DNA of 64,000 nt from DATLED01 sp963750255 (GCA_963750255.1 CAVVPZ010000009.1:248001-312000); one strand, 5' to 3'; positions 18,954 through 28,298 are shown, numbered from the stretch's first letter. Numbers and translations are program-made. The notes: generated by a model not told the origin, from the sequence alone.

Positions 18954-20049
18954 TCAGTCGAACATGATGACGGAGCGGGCCACCTCGCCCGTCTTCATCG
19001 CGGCGAAGCCGTCGTTGATGTCCTCGATCGGGATGCGGGCCGACACCAGCTCGTCGAGCTTGAGCCGGCCGTCGAGGTAGAGGTCGACGTAGCGGGGCAT
19101 GTCGACGCGGAACCGGTTCGAGCCCATGTTCGAGCCCTGGATCTTCTTCTCGTCGAGGAAGTGCGAAGCCGGGGAGCTCGATCGATCTGGCCGACCGGGA
19201 TCATGCCGATGATCGTGGCGGTGCCGCCGCGGCGGAGCATGGCGAAGGCCTGCTCGGCGGCGACCTTGAGGCCGATGGCCTCGAAGCTGTAGTGGACGCC
19301 GCCGCCGGTGAGCTCATGCACCTGGGCGACGGCGTCGCCGTCGGAAGCGTCGACCGTGTGGGTGGCACCGAACGCCCTGGCCAGCTCGAGCTTCGAGGCG
19401 AGCATGTCGACGGCGATGACCGTGCCCGCTCCGGCGATGGCCGCGCCCTGGATGGCGTTGAGGCCGACGCCGCCGCAGCCGATGACCGCTACCGTCGTGC
19501 CCGGCTCGACCCTGGCGGTGTTGAACACCGCGCCGAGACCGGTGATGACGCCGCAGCCCGATCAGGGCGGCCCGGTCGAGGGGCATCTCGGGGCGGATCT
19601 TCACGATGGCGTGCTCGTGGACGAGCATCTGCTCGGCGAAGGACGACAGGTCGAGGAACTGGTTCATGGGCGCGCCATCGGGCCGGGTCAGGCGCGGCGG
19701 CGGTCCACGGGGCGCGGCGGGCTCGGCGCCTTGTCGCACAGATCGACAGGTCGGCCCGGTGAGGCACGGCTCGCAGTGGCCGCAGAACACCGACAGGCAG
19801 GTGATGACGTGGTCGCCCGGGCTGACGTAGGTGACCTGGTCGCCGACGGCCTCGACGATGCCGGCCGACTCGTGGCCGAGCACCACGGGCATCGGCGTGC
19901 GGGTACTTGCCCTCCATGAAGTGCAGGTCGCTGTGGCACAGGCCCGCCGCGGCGGTGCGGATGAGCACCTCACGGGGGCCGGGCGTGTCGATCTCCACGT
20001 CCTCGATCTCGAGCTCGCCCGGGCAGGAGTTGAGGACGGCGGCTTTCAT
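18954..20049 (-). CDS. Zinc-dependent alcohol dehydrogenase, multiply frameshifted
   Basis: Medium-chain dehydrogenase/reductase. Read in pieces across three frames: MKAAVLNSCPGELEIEDVEI at the start, GLCHSDLHFMEGKYPH (catalytic-zinc Cys), VVLGHESAGIVEAVG, the structural-zinc cysteines CGHCEPCLTG, NAD-binding VAVIGCGGVGLNAIQGA, and the ending DINDGFAAMKTGEVARSVIMFD (TGA complement at 18954-18956). At least four indels (near 19155-19170, 19545-19560, 19710-19760 and 19900-19905), some in runs of C or G, break it. It is either a pseudogene or, given the same damage in essential genes nearby, a sequencing artefact. A CAGAAT box lies 7 nt before the ATG. It is the only minus-strand gene in the first 32 kb. 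Confidence 0.75.
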
Positions 20050-20086
20050 GCCCGGGATTCTGTCGTGAACCGGCGACGCCCGCTCG

Positions 20087-20092
20087 TACGAT
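20087..20092 (+). promoter_or_regulatory. -10 box of leaderless proS promoter
   Basis: TACGAT ends 6 nt before the proS ATG at 20099, and no Shine-Dalgarno sequence is present. The spacing places the transcription start at or next to the start codon. Confidence 0.55.
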
Positions 20093-20098
20093 GCCGGG

Positions 20099-21818
20099 AT
20101 GCGTCTGTCCCGGCTCCTCCTTCGCACTCTGCGCGATGCGCCCAGCGACGCCGAGGCCGTCTCCCATCAGCTGCTCGTCCGCGGCGGCTACATCCGCCGC
20201 CATGCGAGCGGCATCTACACCTACCTCCCCCTCGGCTGGAAGTTGCTCCAGCGGGTCGAGGCGTTGGTCCGCGAGGAGATGGATGCCGCCGGCGCCCAGG
20301 AGATGTTGATGCCGGTGTTGCAGTCGACCGAGTTGTGGCAGTCGACCGGCCGGCTGGCGACCATGGAAGACATCCTCTTCCGACTCGAGGGTCGGGGAGG
20401 GGAGTTCGTCCTCGGTCCCACCCACGAGGAAGTCGTCACCGCCACCGTGGCCGCCGAGGTCGATTCCTACCGAGATCTGCCGGTCAACGTGTACCAGATC
20501 CAGCTCAAGTACCGAGACGAAGCCCGTCCCCGCTTCGGTCTGCTCCGCGGCCGCGAGTTCATCATGAAGGACGCGTACTCCTTCGACGCCGTCCCCGGCC
20601 GGCATGCAGGCCTCGTACCAGGTGATGTACGACGCGTACTGCCGCATCTTCGACCGATGTGGCCTGTCCTACACCCCGGTCGAGGCCGACTCGGGCGCCA
20701 TCGGCGGCGAGGTCAATCACGAGTTCATGGTCCTGTCCGACATCGGCGAGGACTTCTTCGTCAACTGCCCCTCCTGCGGTTATGCGGCCAACACCGAGGC
20801 CGCCGTCGCCGGCGATCGATGGGTCGACAGCCCCGCGCCACCCGAGGCGCTCGAGGAGCACCACACGCCCGATCGCCCGGGCATCGACCTCGTCGTCGAG
20901 CACTTCGTCAACGCCGGCCATCCCCTGACCGCCGCCGGGATGCTCAAGTGCATCGCGCTCGTCGACGAGTCCGAGGGCGCCGATGGACGCCCCGTGGTCG
21001 TCCTCGTCCCCGGTGATCGCGACGTCAAGGTCCCCCGTGGGATGCGCCCCTTCGAGGAGGCCGACTTCGCCGATCATCCCGAGTTGGTCAAGGGCTACAT
21101 CGGCCCCATGGGTTTGCCGGCCGTCGGCGTGCGGCTGTTGGCCGACAAGTCGGTCAAGGCCCCCCAGACCTGGGTCACGGGGGCCAACAAGGCCGACCGC
21201 CACGTGAGCGGAGCCACCCTCGGGCGCGACTTCACGCCCGACGCGTTCGGCAACTTCGCGACGGTCGTCGTCGGCGACCCCTGTCCTCGATGCGGGCAGC
21301 CCGTCCAACTCGGCCGGTCGGTCGAGGCGGGTCACACGTTCCAACTCGGCCTCACCTATTCGCTCAAGGTGCCGGGCGCCAACTTCCTCGATGAAGACGG
21401 CAGGGAGCAGCCCTTCTGGATGGGGTGCTACGGCATCGGCATCTCCCGGTTGCCCGCCGTGGTGGCCGAGGAGCACCACGACGACGCCGGACTCATCTGG
21501 CCTGCGTCCATCGCCCCGTTCCGGGTGCACCTCCTCGCGCTCGGCGCCAACCGCAACGAGGAGGTGGCCACCGCCGCCGACCGTCTCTACGACGAACTGG
21601 TCGGGGCAGGCGTCTCGGTGCTCTACGACGACCGGGCTGATGCATCGCCCGGCGTGAAGTTCGCCGACGCCGACCTTCTCGGGATGCCGACCCAACTCAT
21701 CGTCGGCGCCAAGGGACTGGCCAAGGGCATCGTCGAGCGCAAGGACCGGGCCACGGGCGAGCGCGATGACCTCCCGTTGGCCGACGTCGTCCCCGCTTTC
21801 CGGCGCGAACTGTCGTAG
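20099..21818 (+). CDS. proS: Prolyl-tRNA synthetase (frameshifted)
   Basis: Charges tRNA-Pro. Bacterial-type enzyme of about 572 residues: class II motif 1 region (GIYTYLPLGWKLLQRVEALVREEMDAAGAQE), motif 2 (QIQLKYRDEARPRFGLLRGREFIMKDAYSF), an editing insertion, motif 3 (GCYGIGISRLPAVVAEEHHD) and the anticodon-binding domain. After KDAYSFDA the frame shifts; removing one C from the CCCC at 20593-20596 restores a continuous protein (AGMQASYQVMYDAYCRIFD). Because proS is essential, an error in the sequence is likely. The last codons lie in the left arm of a hairpin element (21791-21846). Confidence 0.92.
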
Positions 21819-21846
21819 GGCCCCACGCTTCTGCCGGGAAGCGGGG
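21791..21846. repeat. Diverged 56-bp hairpin element overlapping the proS stop codon
   Basis: Arms CCCCGCTTTCCGGC (21791-21804) and GCCGGGAAGCGGGG (21833-21846), 14 bp with one mismatch around a 28-nt loop: the same arm and loop lengths as E1 at 8178-8233. The loop edges GCGAAC and CTTCT are also shared with E1. It may double as the proS terminator. Confidence 0.65.
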
Positions 21847-21870
21847 GATGGGGGAGGCGGGGGTGGGGGG
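21843..21870 (+). other. G-quadruplex-type tract between proS and the nitroreductase gene
   Basis: Runs of 5, 5, 5 and 6 G (21843-21847, 21850-21854, 21859-21863, 21865-21870) with loops of 2, 4 and 1 nt. It overlaps the right arm of the hairpin element and ends 20 nt before the next start codon. Confidence 0.6.
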
Positions 21871-21889
21871 AAAGCGCTAGACACGGGTG

Positions 21890-22486
21890 ATGGACGTCTT
21901 CGAAGCCATCCGGACCACCCGCGCCATGCGCCGCCTCGATGCCGACAAGCCGGTGAGCGACGCCGACCTCTGGACGATTCTGGAAGCGGCCACCAAGGCC
22001 CCGTCGGGGGGCAACGGCCAGCCCCTGCGCTGGCTGGTGGTCAAGGACGCCGAGAAGCGGGCCAAGCTCGGCGAGATCTACAAGAAGTCCTGGGCGCCGG
22101 TGGCCGAGATGTACCGCAAGCGCACGCCGGCCGAGGACACCACCACCAACCGGGTGCTCAACTCGGCCGACTACCTCGGCGAGCACATGGGCGACGCCCC
22201 CGTCATCCTCGTGCCCTGCGCCAAGAACGGCGACCCGGCGTCGGTGTACCCCGGCGTGCAGAACCTCTTCCTCGCCGCCCGGGCATTGGGCCTCGGCACG
22301 ACGCTCACCACCGTCCACAAGCTCAATGAGCAGGAGGTTCGCGACGTGCTGGGGATCCCCGACGACGTGGCCACGTTCGCCCTGATCCCGGTCGGATACC
22401 CCACCGGCAAGTGGGGCGAGGCCGAGCGCCGGCCGGTCGAAGAGGTCGTCTACTGGGACGCCTGGAGGCAGACCACCACCCGCTAG
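21890..22486 (+). CDS. Nitroreductase-family FMN-dependent oxidoreductase
   Basis: 198 residues with the nitroreductase fold: FEAIRTTRAMRRLDADKPVSD binds FMN phosphate, ATKAPSGGNGQPLRWLVV, LVPCAKNG, GVQNLFLAARALGLGTTLTTVH, and the C-terminal ALIPVGYPTGKWGEAERRPVEE. The physiological substrate cannot be read from sequence; the family reduces quinones, nitro compounds or enones with NAD(P)H. ATG 21890 (or GTG 21887) follows a weak TAGACA box by 6 nt with no ribosome site, so it may be leaderless. Confidence 0.88.
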   Translation: MDVFEAIRTTRAMRRLDADKPVSDADLWTILEAATKAPSGGNGQPLRWLVVKDAEKRAKLGEIYKKSWAPVAEMYRKRTPAEDTTTNRVLNSADYLGEHMGDAPVILVPCAKNGDPASVYPGVQNLFLAARALGLGTTLTTVHKLNEQEVRDVLGIPDDVATFALIPVGYPTGKWGEAERRPVEEVVYWDAWRQTTTR

Positions 22487-22490
22487 GGGC

Positions 22491-22496
22491 TATACT
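22491..22496 (+). promoter_or_regulatory. -10 box for the rimP-nusA-infB operon
   Basis: TATACT lies 4 bp after the nitroreductase stop, about 115 nt before rimP, with an attenuator hairpin in between. It is the closest match to a consensus -10 noted in the window. No clear -35. Confidence 0.55.
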
Positions 22497-22532
22497 TCCG
22501 GGGCTGTTCCGTTCGATTTCGGGTGGTTGGGC

Positions 22533-22559
22533 AAAGCGTGGGCGGAAGCCCACGCTTTT
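22533..22559 (+). terminator. Attenuator-like intrinsic terminator in the rimP leader
   Basis: Stem AAAGCGTGGGC and GCCCACGCTTT with a GGAA loop, followed by TTTTCTTT: a complete intrinsic terminator. It lies between the TATACT box and rimP, so it probably attenuates the nusA operon (NusA autoregulation is known in other bacteria) rather than ending the nitroreductase transcript only. Confidence 0.8.
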
Positions 22560-22609
22560 CTTTACCGCCGATGTCGTGATCCGTTGCCAACGAGAGGAAG
22601 GAGGTCGAG

Positions 22610-23092
22610 ATGAGTGTGGAGGACGATGTCCGCAACCTGATCGACCCGCTCGTGTCGGCCGACGGCCTGGAGCTCGTCGATGTCGAGCACGGACCCGGCC
22701 TGCTTCGGGTGTATCTCGACCGCGAGGGGGGCATCGACCTCGATGCCATCACCCGGGCCAGCGAACAGATCTCCGACCTCCTCGACGTCCATGACCCCGT
22801 GCCCGGGCGCTACACCCTCGAGGTGTCGAGCCCCGGGCTCGAGCGTCCGCTCAAGACGCCGACCCATTTCCAGCGCTTCGTCGGCCAGCGGGTCAGCATC
22901 AAGACCAAGGCCGGCGTGCCCGGCGATCGCCGGTTCGCCGGCGTGCTCGAGGCCGCTGACGACGACGGGATCGTGGTCGACGGGCGCCGCTTGGCCTACC
23001 GCGACCTCGAGAAGGCCAAAACCGTCTTCGAATGGGGCCCCACCCCGAAGCCGGGCAGCACCAAGAACTCCAAGAAAGCGACCACGACATGA
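22610..23092 (+). CDS. rimP: Ribosome maturation factor RimP
   Basis: Needed for assembly of the 30S subunit. 160 residues. N-terminal domain with DGLELVDVEHGPGLLRVYLDREGGIDLDAI, the YTLEVSSPGLERPLKTPTHFQRFVGQRV junction, then an SH3-like C-terminal domain. GGAAGGAGG is a very strong ribosome site just before ATG 22610. The stop overlaps the nusA ATG (ATGA). Confidence 0.95.
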   Translation: MSVEDDVRNLIDPLVSADGLELVDVEHGPGLLRVYLDREGGIDLDAITRASEQISDLLDVHDPVPGRYTLEVSSPGLERPLKTPTHFQRFVGQRVSIKTKAGVPGDRRFAGVLEAADDDGIVVDGRRLAYRDLEKAKTVFEWGPTPKPGSTKNSKKATTT

Positions 23093-24331
23093 GTGCTCCG
23101 AACGTTGACATGCTCGACGCGATGCGCCAGATCGCCGAGCTCCGGGGGATCCCGGTCCAGACGCTGTTCGAGGCTCTCGCCAACGCCCTCGAGACGGCGT
23201 ACAAGCGCATGCCCGGCGCCTGGGAGAACTCGTGGGTCGACATCGATCCCGACACCGGCGAGTACCACATCTGGGCCCAGGAACTCGATGAGAACGGAGC
23301 GCCCATGGGCGCCGAGTTCGAGGTCGAGAAAGACGAAGCCGCCTTCGGGCGCATCGCGGCCCAGGCGGCCAAGCAGGTCATGTCGCAGCGGGTGCGCGAA
23401 GCCGAGCGCGACCAGAAGTACGAGGAGTACGCCGGCCGCGAGGGCGACATCGTCACCGGCATCATCCAGCAGAGCGACAACCGCTACACGTTGCTCGACC
23501 TGGGCAAGGTCGAAGCATTGTTGCCGCAGGCCGAACAGGTCCCCTACGAGCGCTACGAGCACGGCGCCCGACTCAAGGCCTACATCGTCGAGGTCCGAAA
23601 GACGACCAAGGGTCCCCAGATCGTGGTGTCGCGGACCCACCCGGGCCTCATCAAGCGACTCTTCGAACTCGAGGTGCCCGAGATCAGCTCGGGGGTCGTC
23701 GAGATCAAGGCCGCCGCCCGCGAGCCCGGCCACCGCACCAAGATCGCCGTGTGGTCCAACGACCCCAACGTCGACCCCGTCGGCGCCTGCGTCGGCGCCC
23801 GCGGCGCCCGCGTGCGCATGGTGACCAACGAGTTGCGGGGCGAGAAAGTCGACATCGTCCCCTACTCCGACGACATGCCCGAGTTCGTGATGCGGGCGCT
23901 GCAGCCGGCCAAGGTCAAAGAGGTCCGCCTCGACGAGGAGACCGGCACCGCCACCGTCATCGTGCCCGACTACCAGCTGTCGCTGGCCATCGGCAAGGAG
24001 GGCCAGAACGCCCGTCTCGCCGCCCGGCTGAGCGGCTGGCGAGTCGACATCAAGTCCGAGACCCAGCTCCAGGAAGAAGAGGAGTACAACAACCAGGACT
24101 GGGCCGAGGGCGAGTGGGTCACCGACGAGGCGTCGGGCGAACTCGTCTGGAAGTCGGCCGAGGGTGGCGAGGCCATGACGGTCGAGGACTACGCCCACGC
24201 CGGCGCCGAGTCCTCCGAATCCGTCCGAGCGTCCGAGAGCCTCCGCCGATGAGGCCGGCGACGCTGCGGCTGATGAGGCACCCGAGGCGTCCGCCGAGGC
24301 GGCGGCGGTCGATGGCGGAGACACCGCCTGA
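23089..24331 (+). CDS. nusA: Transcription termination/antitermination factor NusA (3' end frameshifted)
   Basis: RNA polymerase-associated pausing and termination factor. N-terminal polymerase-binding domain, an S1 domain (GDIVTGIIQQSDNRYTLLDLGKVEALLPQAEQ, about residue 125 on) and two KH domains (GACVGARGARVRMVTNELRGEKVDIV; SLAIGKEGQNARLAARLSGWRVDI). As written the frame ends at 24252 (SESLRR). The next frame encodes an acidic Ala/Glu tail (ADEAGDAAADEAPEAS) to TGA 24329-24331, in keeping with the preceding residues, so one base is probably wrong near 24230-24245. About 413 residues corrected. Confidence 0.93.
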
Positions 24332-24615
24332 CGTCGTCCACGGGCCCGCTGCGCACGTGTGTCGGTTGCCGCAAGGTGGCTCCACCTGCTCAACTGGTTC
24401 GTATCGTCCGCTGCGACGACGGCTCGCTGGCCGTCGGGCGGACGCTTCCCGGTCGGGGCGCGTGGCTTTGCGATGCGTCTCCCGCCTGTTTGGATCTCGC
24501 CCTGCGCCGAAAGGCGTTCGGGCGGGCGTTCACGGCCCCGCTCAGCGACGAGGCCCCCGAATCGCTTCGTGCGTACCTCGAGGAACGTGCGAGGATAGGT
24601 AGCTGCGACATGTAG
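24328..24615 (+). CDS. ylxR: YlxR/RnpM family RNA-binding protein, CTG start
   Basis: Small protein of the YlxR (DUF448) family; the Bacillus homologue RnpM binds and modulates RNase P. The signature RTCVGCRK (about residues 9-16) is followed by APPAQLVRIV, GRTLPGRGAWLC, and LRRKAFGRAF. There is no ATG, GTG or TTG upstream of the signature in this frame; the only candidate is CTG 24328, which overlaps the corrected nusA stop as CTGA in the same way as the ATGA and GTGA junctions elsewhere. A miscalled G is the alternative. 95 residues; sits between nusA and infB as usual. Confidence 0.78.
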   Translation: MTSSTGPLRTCVGCRKVAPPAQLVRIVRCDDGSLAVGRTLPGRGAWLCDASPACLDLALRRKAFGRAFTAPLSDEAPESLRAYLEERARIGSCDM

Positions 24616-24646
24616 AAGTCGTTGTTTCGAGAGGAACCTTCACCCC

Positions 24647-27589
24647 TTGCCTTCGAAGAAGATCCGCGTCTACGAGCTCGCTCGTGAACTCGGGCTGACC
24701 AACAAAGAAGCCGTCGACCTGTGCCTGTCCCTCGGGATCGGCGTCAAGACCCATTCCTCCAGCATCGAGGATGCCCAGGCCGACCGGGCCCGACGCAAGG
24801 CCGACAGCGAGGGCCTGCGCCGCGAGGTTTCGCCTCCCGAGCCCGAGTCGCCCCGCAAGAAATCGGCGGCGAAGAAGGCCGCAGCCAAGAAGGACGCACC
24901 GGCGGCGACCGATACCGCTCCCGAGGCCGCCACGCCGGCGGCGCCCGATGCCGCCCAACCGGCGGCCGCTGCCGCCGAGTCGGCCACCGAGCCGCCTGCA
25001 GCACCCGAGCCGGCCCGCCCGGCCCCGGTGGCGCCCGCCCGCGCACCCCAGACCATCTCGAGCGACGGCGAGTCGCAGCGCCAGGCGCCGGCTCCGACCG
25101 GCCGTATCTCGAGCCGCCCGTCCACCCCGCCGCCGCCGCCCCGGCCCCAGACCGCCCCGCCAGCTGAGCGCCCGGCCGCCGCCGCGCCTCGCCCCCAGAC
25201 CGCGCCCCCAGCCCCGCCCGCCGAGCGCCCGGCGCCTGCGCCGGCGGCTGAGGCCCCCCGTCCCGCCACCGAGGCTCCGCGCCCGTCGCCGACCGACGAT
25301 CCCGCCCAGCGCCCGGCCGCCGCGTCTGGCGCGCCCACCGACCTTCCCGCCGCGCCCCGCAAGCCGCCGTTGAGCAGCACGGGCAAGCCGATCCCGCCGC
25401 CCCCGGGCGCGCCGCCCGTGTCTCGCTCGGGCAAGCCCATTCCTCCGCCTCCCGGTATGGGCGGCCGTCCCATGCCGCCCAGCGGCGGCGGGCGACCTGG
25501 CGGACCTGGGCGACCGGCGGGCGGGTTCTCCCGTCCGGGCGGTCCTCCCGGTGGCGCCGGACGCCCCTTCGGTGGTGGCGGCGGTCCCGGCGCTGGTGCC
25601 GGTCGACCCGGCGGCCCTCCTGGTGGCGGATTCGCCGGTCGTCCCGGTGGCCCCGGTGGCGGACCCGGCGGTCCGGGTGGTCGTCCCGGTGGTGGCCGCT
25701 TCGCCGGCGGTGGACGTCGCCGTCGCTCCGGTCGCCGTCGTCGCAACTACGAAGAGCTCGAGGCGCAGGAGCTCACCCGTTACACGCCGTCCAATGCCCC
25801 CGTCCCCGAGGGCGAGGTCATCATCGAGCGCGGCGCCACCGCACAGGAGATCGCGCCGAAGTTCAACCGGTCGCCGGCCGACATCATCCGCTACCTGCTC
25901 CAGCAGGGCGAGATGGTCACCGCCACCATGTCCTTGACCGACGAGCAGATCGAGCTCTTCGCCCTCGAGTTGGGCGCCACCGTGCGCCTGGTCGACCGGG
26001 GCGAGGAGAAGGAAGCCGAGCTCATCGCCAAGTTCTTCGCCGACAACGACGACGACGACGACGAGGGCCAGCGTCCCCGCCCGCCCGTCGTCACCGTCAT
26101 GGGTCACGTCGACCATGGCAAGACGCTGCTCCTCGACCGCCTTCGCGAGTCCAACGTCGTCGCCGGCGAGGCCGGCGGCATCACCCAACACATCGGCGCC
26201 TACCAGGTGAGCCAGGACGGGCGCGAGATCACGTTCATCGACACCCCGGGCCACGAGGCGTTCACCTCCATGCGCTCCCGCGGCGCCGAGGCGACCGACA
26301 TCGTGATCCTCGTCGTGGCCGCCGACGACGGCGTCATGCCCACGACGGTCGAGGCCATCAGTCACGCCAAGCAGGCCGAGGTCCCCATCGTCGTTGCCAT
26401 CAACAAGATCGACCGCGAGCAGGCCGACGTCAATCGCACCAAGCAGCAGCTCTCCGAGCACGGCCTCGTGCCCGAGGACTGGGGCGGCGACACCATCTGC
26501 GTCGAGATCTCCGCCCTCCAGAGCCTCGGACTCGACGACCTGCTCGAACAGGTTCTCCTCGTCGCCGACCTCGAAGAGCTGACGGCAAATCCCGAAGGTC
26601 GGGCCCGGGGCATCGTCCTCGAAGCCAACCTCAACGTCGGCCAGGGCCCCGTGGCCACCGTGCTGGTCGAGTCCGGCACGCTCCGGGTCGGCGACCTGCT
26701 CGTCGCCGGCGCGGCTTGGGGCAAGGTCCGCGCGCTCATCGACGACCGTGGCAACCGGGTCAAAGAAGCCATGCCGTCGACGCCCGTGCAAGTGCTCGGG
26801 TTGTCCGACGTGCCCATGGCCGGCGACGAGTTGCGAGTCACCGTCGACGACAAGACGGCCAAGACTGTCGCCGAGGCTCGCGCCCAGCGCCGGCGCTTCG
26901 CCAACCAGGCCGGCACGGCATCGGCCACCGGTGGGGGAGCCAAGCTCGAGGACATCTTCGAACAGATCCAGCGGGGCGAGAAGGCCACGCTCAACCTGAT
27001 CCTCAAGGCCGACATGCAGGGCTCACTCGAGGCCGTCACCCAAGCCATCCAGAAACTCGAGCGCGACGAGGTCAAGGTCGGCTTCGTCCACCGGGCGGCC
27101 GGCGGCATCACCGAAAACGACATCAGCCTGGCCTCGACGTCAGGCGCGTCGATCATCGGCTTCAACGTGCGGCCCGACCGCAAGGCCCGTGAACTGGCCG
27201 GGCAACAAGACGTCGAGATCCGTACCTACGAGATCATCTACAAGCTCCTCGAAGATCTCGAGGCCGCCATGCTCGGCATGCTCAAGCCCGAGTACGAAGA
27301 GGTCGTCACCGGCGACGCCGAAGTGCGAGAGATCTACTCGACGCCTCGGGGCAAGGTGGCCGGTTGCTACGTGCTCAACGGCACGATCACCCGCAACTCC
27401 AAGGTCCGCTACCTCCGCGAGGGCGCCATCATCTGGAAGGGAACGCTGCCGTCGCTCCGTCGCTTCAAGGACGACGTCCGCGATGTCGCCGCCGGCTTCG
27501 AGTGCGGCATCATGCTCTCCGACTTCCAGGATCTCCGTGAGGGCGACGTCATCGAGACCTTCGAAGAGCGAGAGATCCCACGCACGTAG
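24647..27589 (+). CDS. infB: Translation initiation factor IF-2
   Basis: GTPase that brings initiator tRNA to the 30S subunit. 980 residues. N-terminal IF2N helix (KIRVYELARELGLTNKEAVDLCLSLG), a Pro/Ala/Gly-rich disordered region of about 320 residues ending in GGRF/GRRRR, a second IF2N-like part, then the G domain with GHVDHGKT (residues 486-493), DTPGHEAF and NKID, and domains II-IV. The TTG at 24647 is the start because GAGGAACC sits 8-10 nt upstream and the IF2N helix begins there. It contains a large antisense open frame, which is a composition artefact. Confidence 0.97.
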   Translation: MPSKKIRVYELARELGLTNKEAVDLCLSLGIGVKTHSSSIEDAQADRARRKADSEGLRREVSPPEPESPRKKSAAKKAAAKKDAPAATDTAPEAATPAAPDAAQPAAAAAESATEPPAAPEPARPAPVAPARAPQTISSDGESQRQAPAPTGRISSRPSTPPPPPRPQTAPPAERPAAAAPRPQTAPPAPPAERPAPAPAAEAPRPATEAPRPSPTDDPAQRPAAASGAPTDLPAAPRKPPLSSTGKPIPPPPGAPPVSRSGKPIPPPPGMGGRPMPPSGGGRPGGPGRPAGGFSRPGGPPGGAGRPFGGGGGPGAGAGRPGGPPGGGFAGRPGGPGGGPGGPGGRPGGGRFAGGGRRRRSGRRRRNYEELEAQELTRYTPSNAPVPEGEVIIERGATAQEIAPKFNRSPADIIRYLLQQGEMVTATMSLTDEQIELFALELGATVRLVDRGEEKEAELIAKFFADNDDDDDEGQRPRPPVVTVMGHVDHGKTLLLDRLRESNVVAGEAGGITQHIGAYQVSQDGREITFIDTPGHEAFTSMRSRGAEATDIVILVVAADDGVMPTTVEAISHAKQAEVPIVVAINKIDREQADVNRTKQQLSEHGLVPEDWGGDTICVEISALQSLGLDDLLEQVLLVADLEELTANPEGRARGIVLEANLNVGQGPVATVLVESGTLRVGDLLVAGAAWGKVRALIDDRGNRVKEAMPSTPVQVLGLSDVPMAGDELRVTVDDKTAKTVAEARAQRRRFANQAGTASATGGGAKLEDIFEQIQRGEKATLNLILKADMQGSLEAVTQAIQKLERDEVKVGFVHRAAGGITENDISLASTSGASIIGFNVRPDRKARELAGQQDVEIRTYEIIYKLLEDLEAAMLGMLKPEYEEVVTGDAEVREIYSTPRGKVAGCYVLNGTITRNSKVRYLREGAIIWKGTLPSLRRFKDDVRDVAAGFECGIMLSDFQDLREGDVIETFEEREIPRT

Positions 27590-27867
27590 CCTCCGTTCGG
27601 TTCGACCTGCGCCTGCCGGCCTGCCACTCCCTCAAGGAGAAGCGGGCCGTCATCCGGCCGATCCTCGACGGGTGTCGCCACCGCTTCGCCGTCGCTGCGG
27701 CCGAAGTCGACCATCACGACAAGTGGCAGCGGGCCGGGCTGGGAATGGCGTCAGTGGCGTCGACGCCGGGCCACGCCGCCGAGGTTCTTGACGCCGTCGA
27801 GCGCTTTGTGTGGTCGTTCCCCGAAGTCGAGGTCGTGTCGGCCGAACGCAACTGGGTCGACGCCTGA
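27580..27867 (+). CDS. ylxP: YlxP (DUF503) family protein, start codon reads ACG
   Basis: 95 residues; usual neighbour between infB and rbfA, function not established. The family pattern is clear: VRFDLRLPACHSLKEKRAVIRPI, then VAAAEVDHHDKWQRAGLGMASVAS and SFPEVEVVSAERNW. The frame has no canonical start before this core. ACG 27580 is exactly where an ATG is expected (reading x-HVASVRFDL) and would overlap infB by 10 bp, so either ACG is used or it is a miscalled ATG. The TGA overlaps the rbfA ATG (TGATG). Confidence 0.75.
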   Translation, partial: THVASVRFDLRLPACHSLKEKRAVIRPILDGCRHRFAVAAAEVDHHDKWQRAGLGMASVASTPGHAAEVLDAVERFVWSFPEVEVVSAERNWVDA

Positions 27868-28298
27868 TGCCGGCCGGCAACCGCCGCGGCCGCTCTTCCC
27901 ACACCCGCCGCTATCCCCGTACGGCGCGGGTCAACGAGGTGCTGCGCGAGATCCTGGCCGAGGCGCTCGAACATCTCGGCGGCAACGACGACCGGCTCGA
28001 TCTGGTGACGATCACGGGCATCGAAACCGATCCCGACCTGCGGGCGGCGACGGTGTTCTACACAGCCCGCACCGAGGGGGCCGACGCCGCGCTGGCCGCC
28101 AACCGAGTGCGGTTGCAGGCCGCCATCGCCAAGGAAACGCGCTTCAAGCGCACCCCCCACCTCTCGTTCGTGGTCGACTCGGGCGTGACGACGGGGTGGC
28201 GTATCGAGGCGCTGCTGCAAGGATTGGATGGCGAAGGTTCCGAAGGTGAGGGTTCCGAAGGTGAGGGTGATGAGGCCGGGGACGAGCGAGGATCTTGA
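27867..28298 (+). CDS. rbfA: Ribosome-binding factor A
   Basis: Cold-shock 30S maturation factor. 143 residues. RYPRTARVNEVLREILAEALEHL at the N-terminus, VTITGIETDPDLRAATVFYTA, and KRTPHLSFVVDSGVTTG at the end of the KH fold. The C-terminal 25 residues are encoded by a 15-bp direct repeat (GGTTCCGAAGGTGAG, twice, near 28236-28266), giving GSEGEGSEGEG. ATG overlaps the ylxP stop; the 3' end overlaps the next gene. Confidence 0.93.
   Translation: MPAGNRRGRSSHTRRYPRTARVNEVLREILAEALEHLGGNDDRLDLVTITGIETDPDLRAATVFYTARTEGADAALAANRVRLQAAIAKETRFKRTPHLSFVVDSGVTTGWRIEALLQGLDGEGSEGEGSEGEGDEAGDERGS

Noticed and set aside
18954..20049. True pseudogene status of the alcohol dehydrogenase
   Set aside because: The density of indels is high, but similar breaks occur in proS, ftsK and nusA, so decay cannot be separated from sequence error.
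24542..26791. 749-codon open frame antisense to infB
   Set aside because: Gly/Ala/Arg-rich translation without domains, fully opposite a well-conserved gene; a by-product of high GC third positions.
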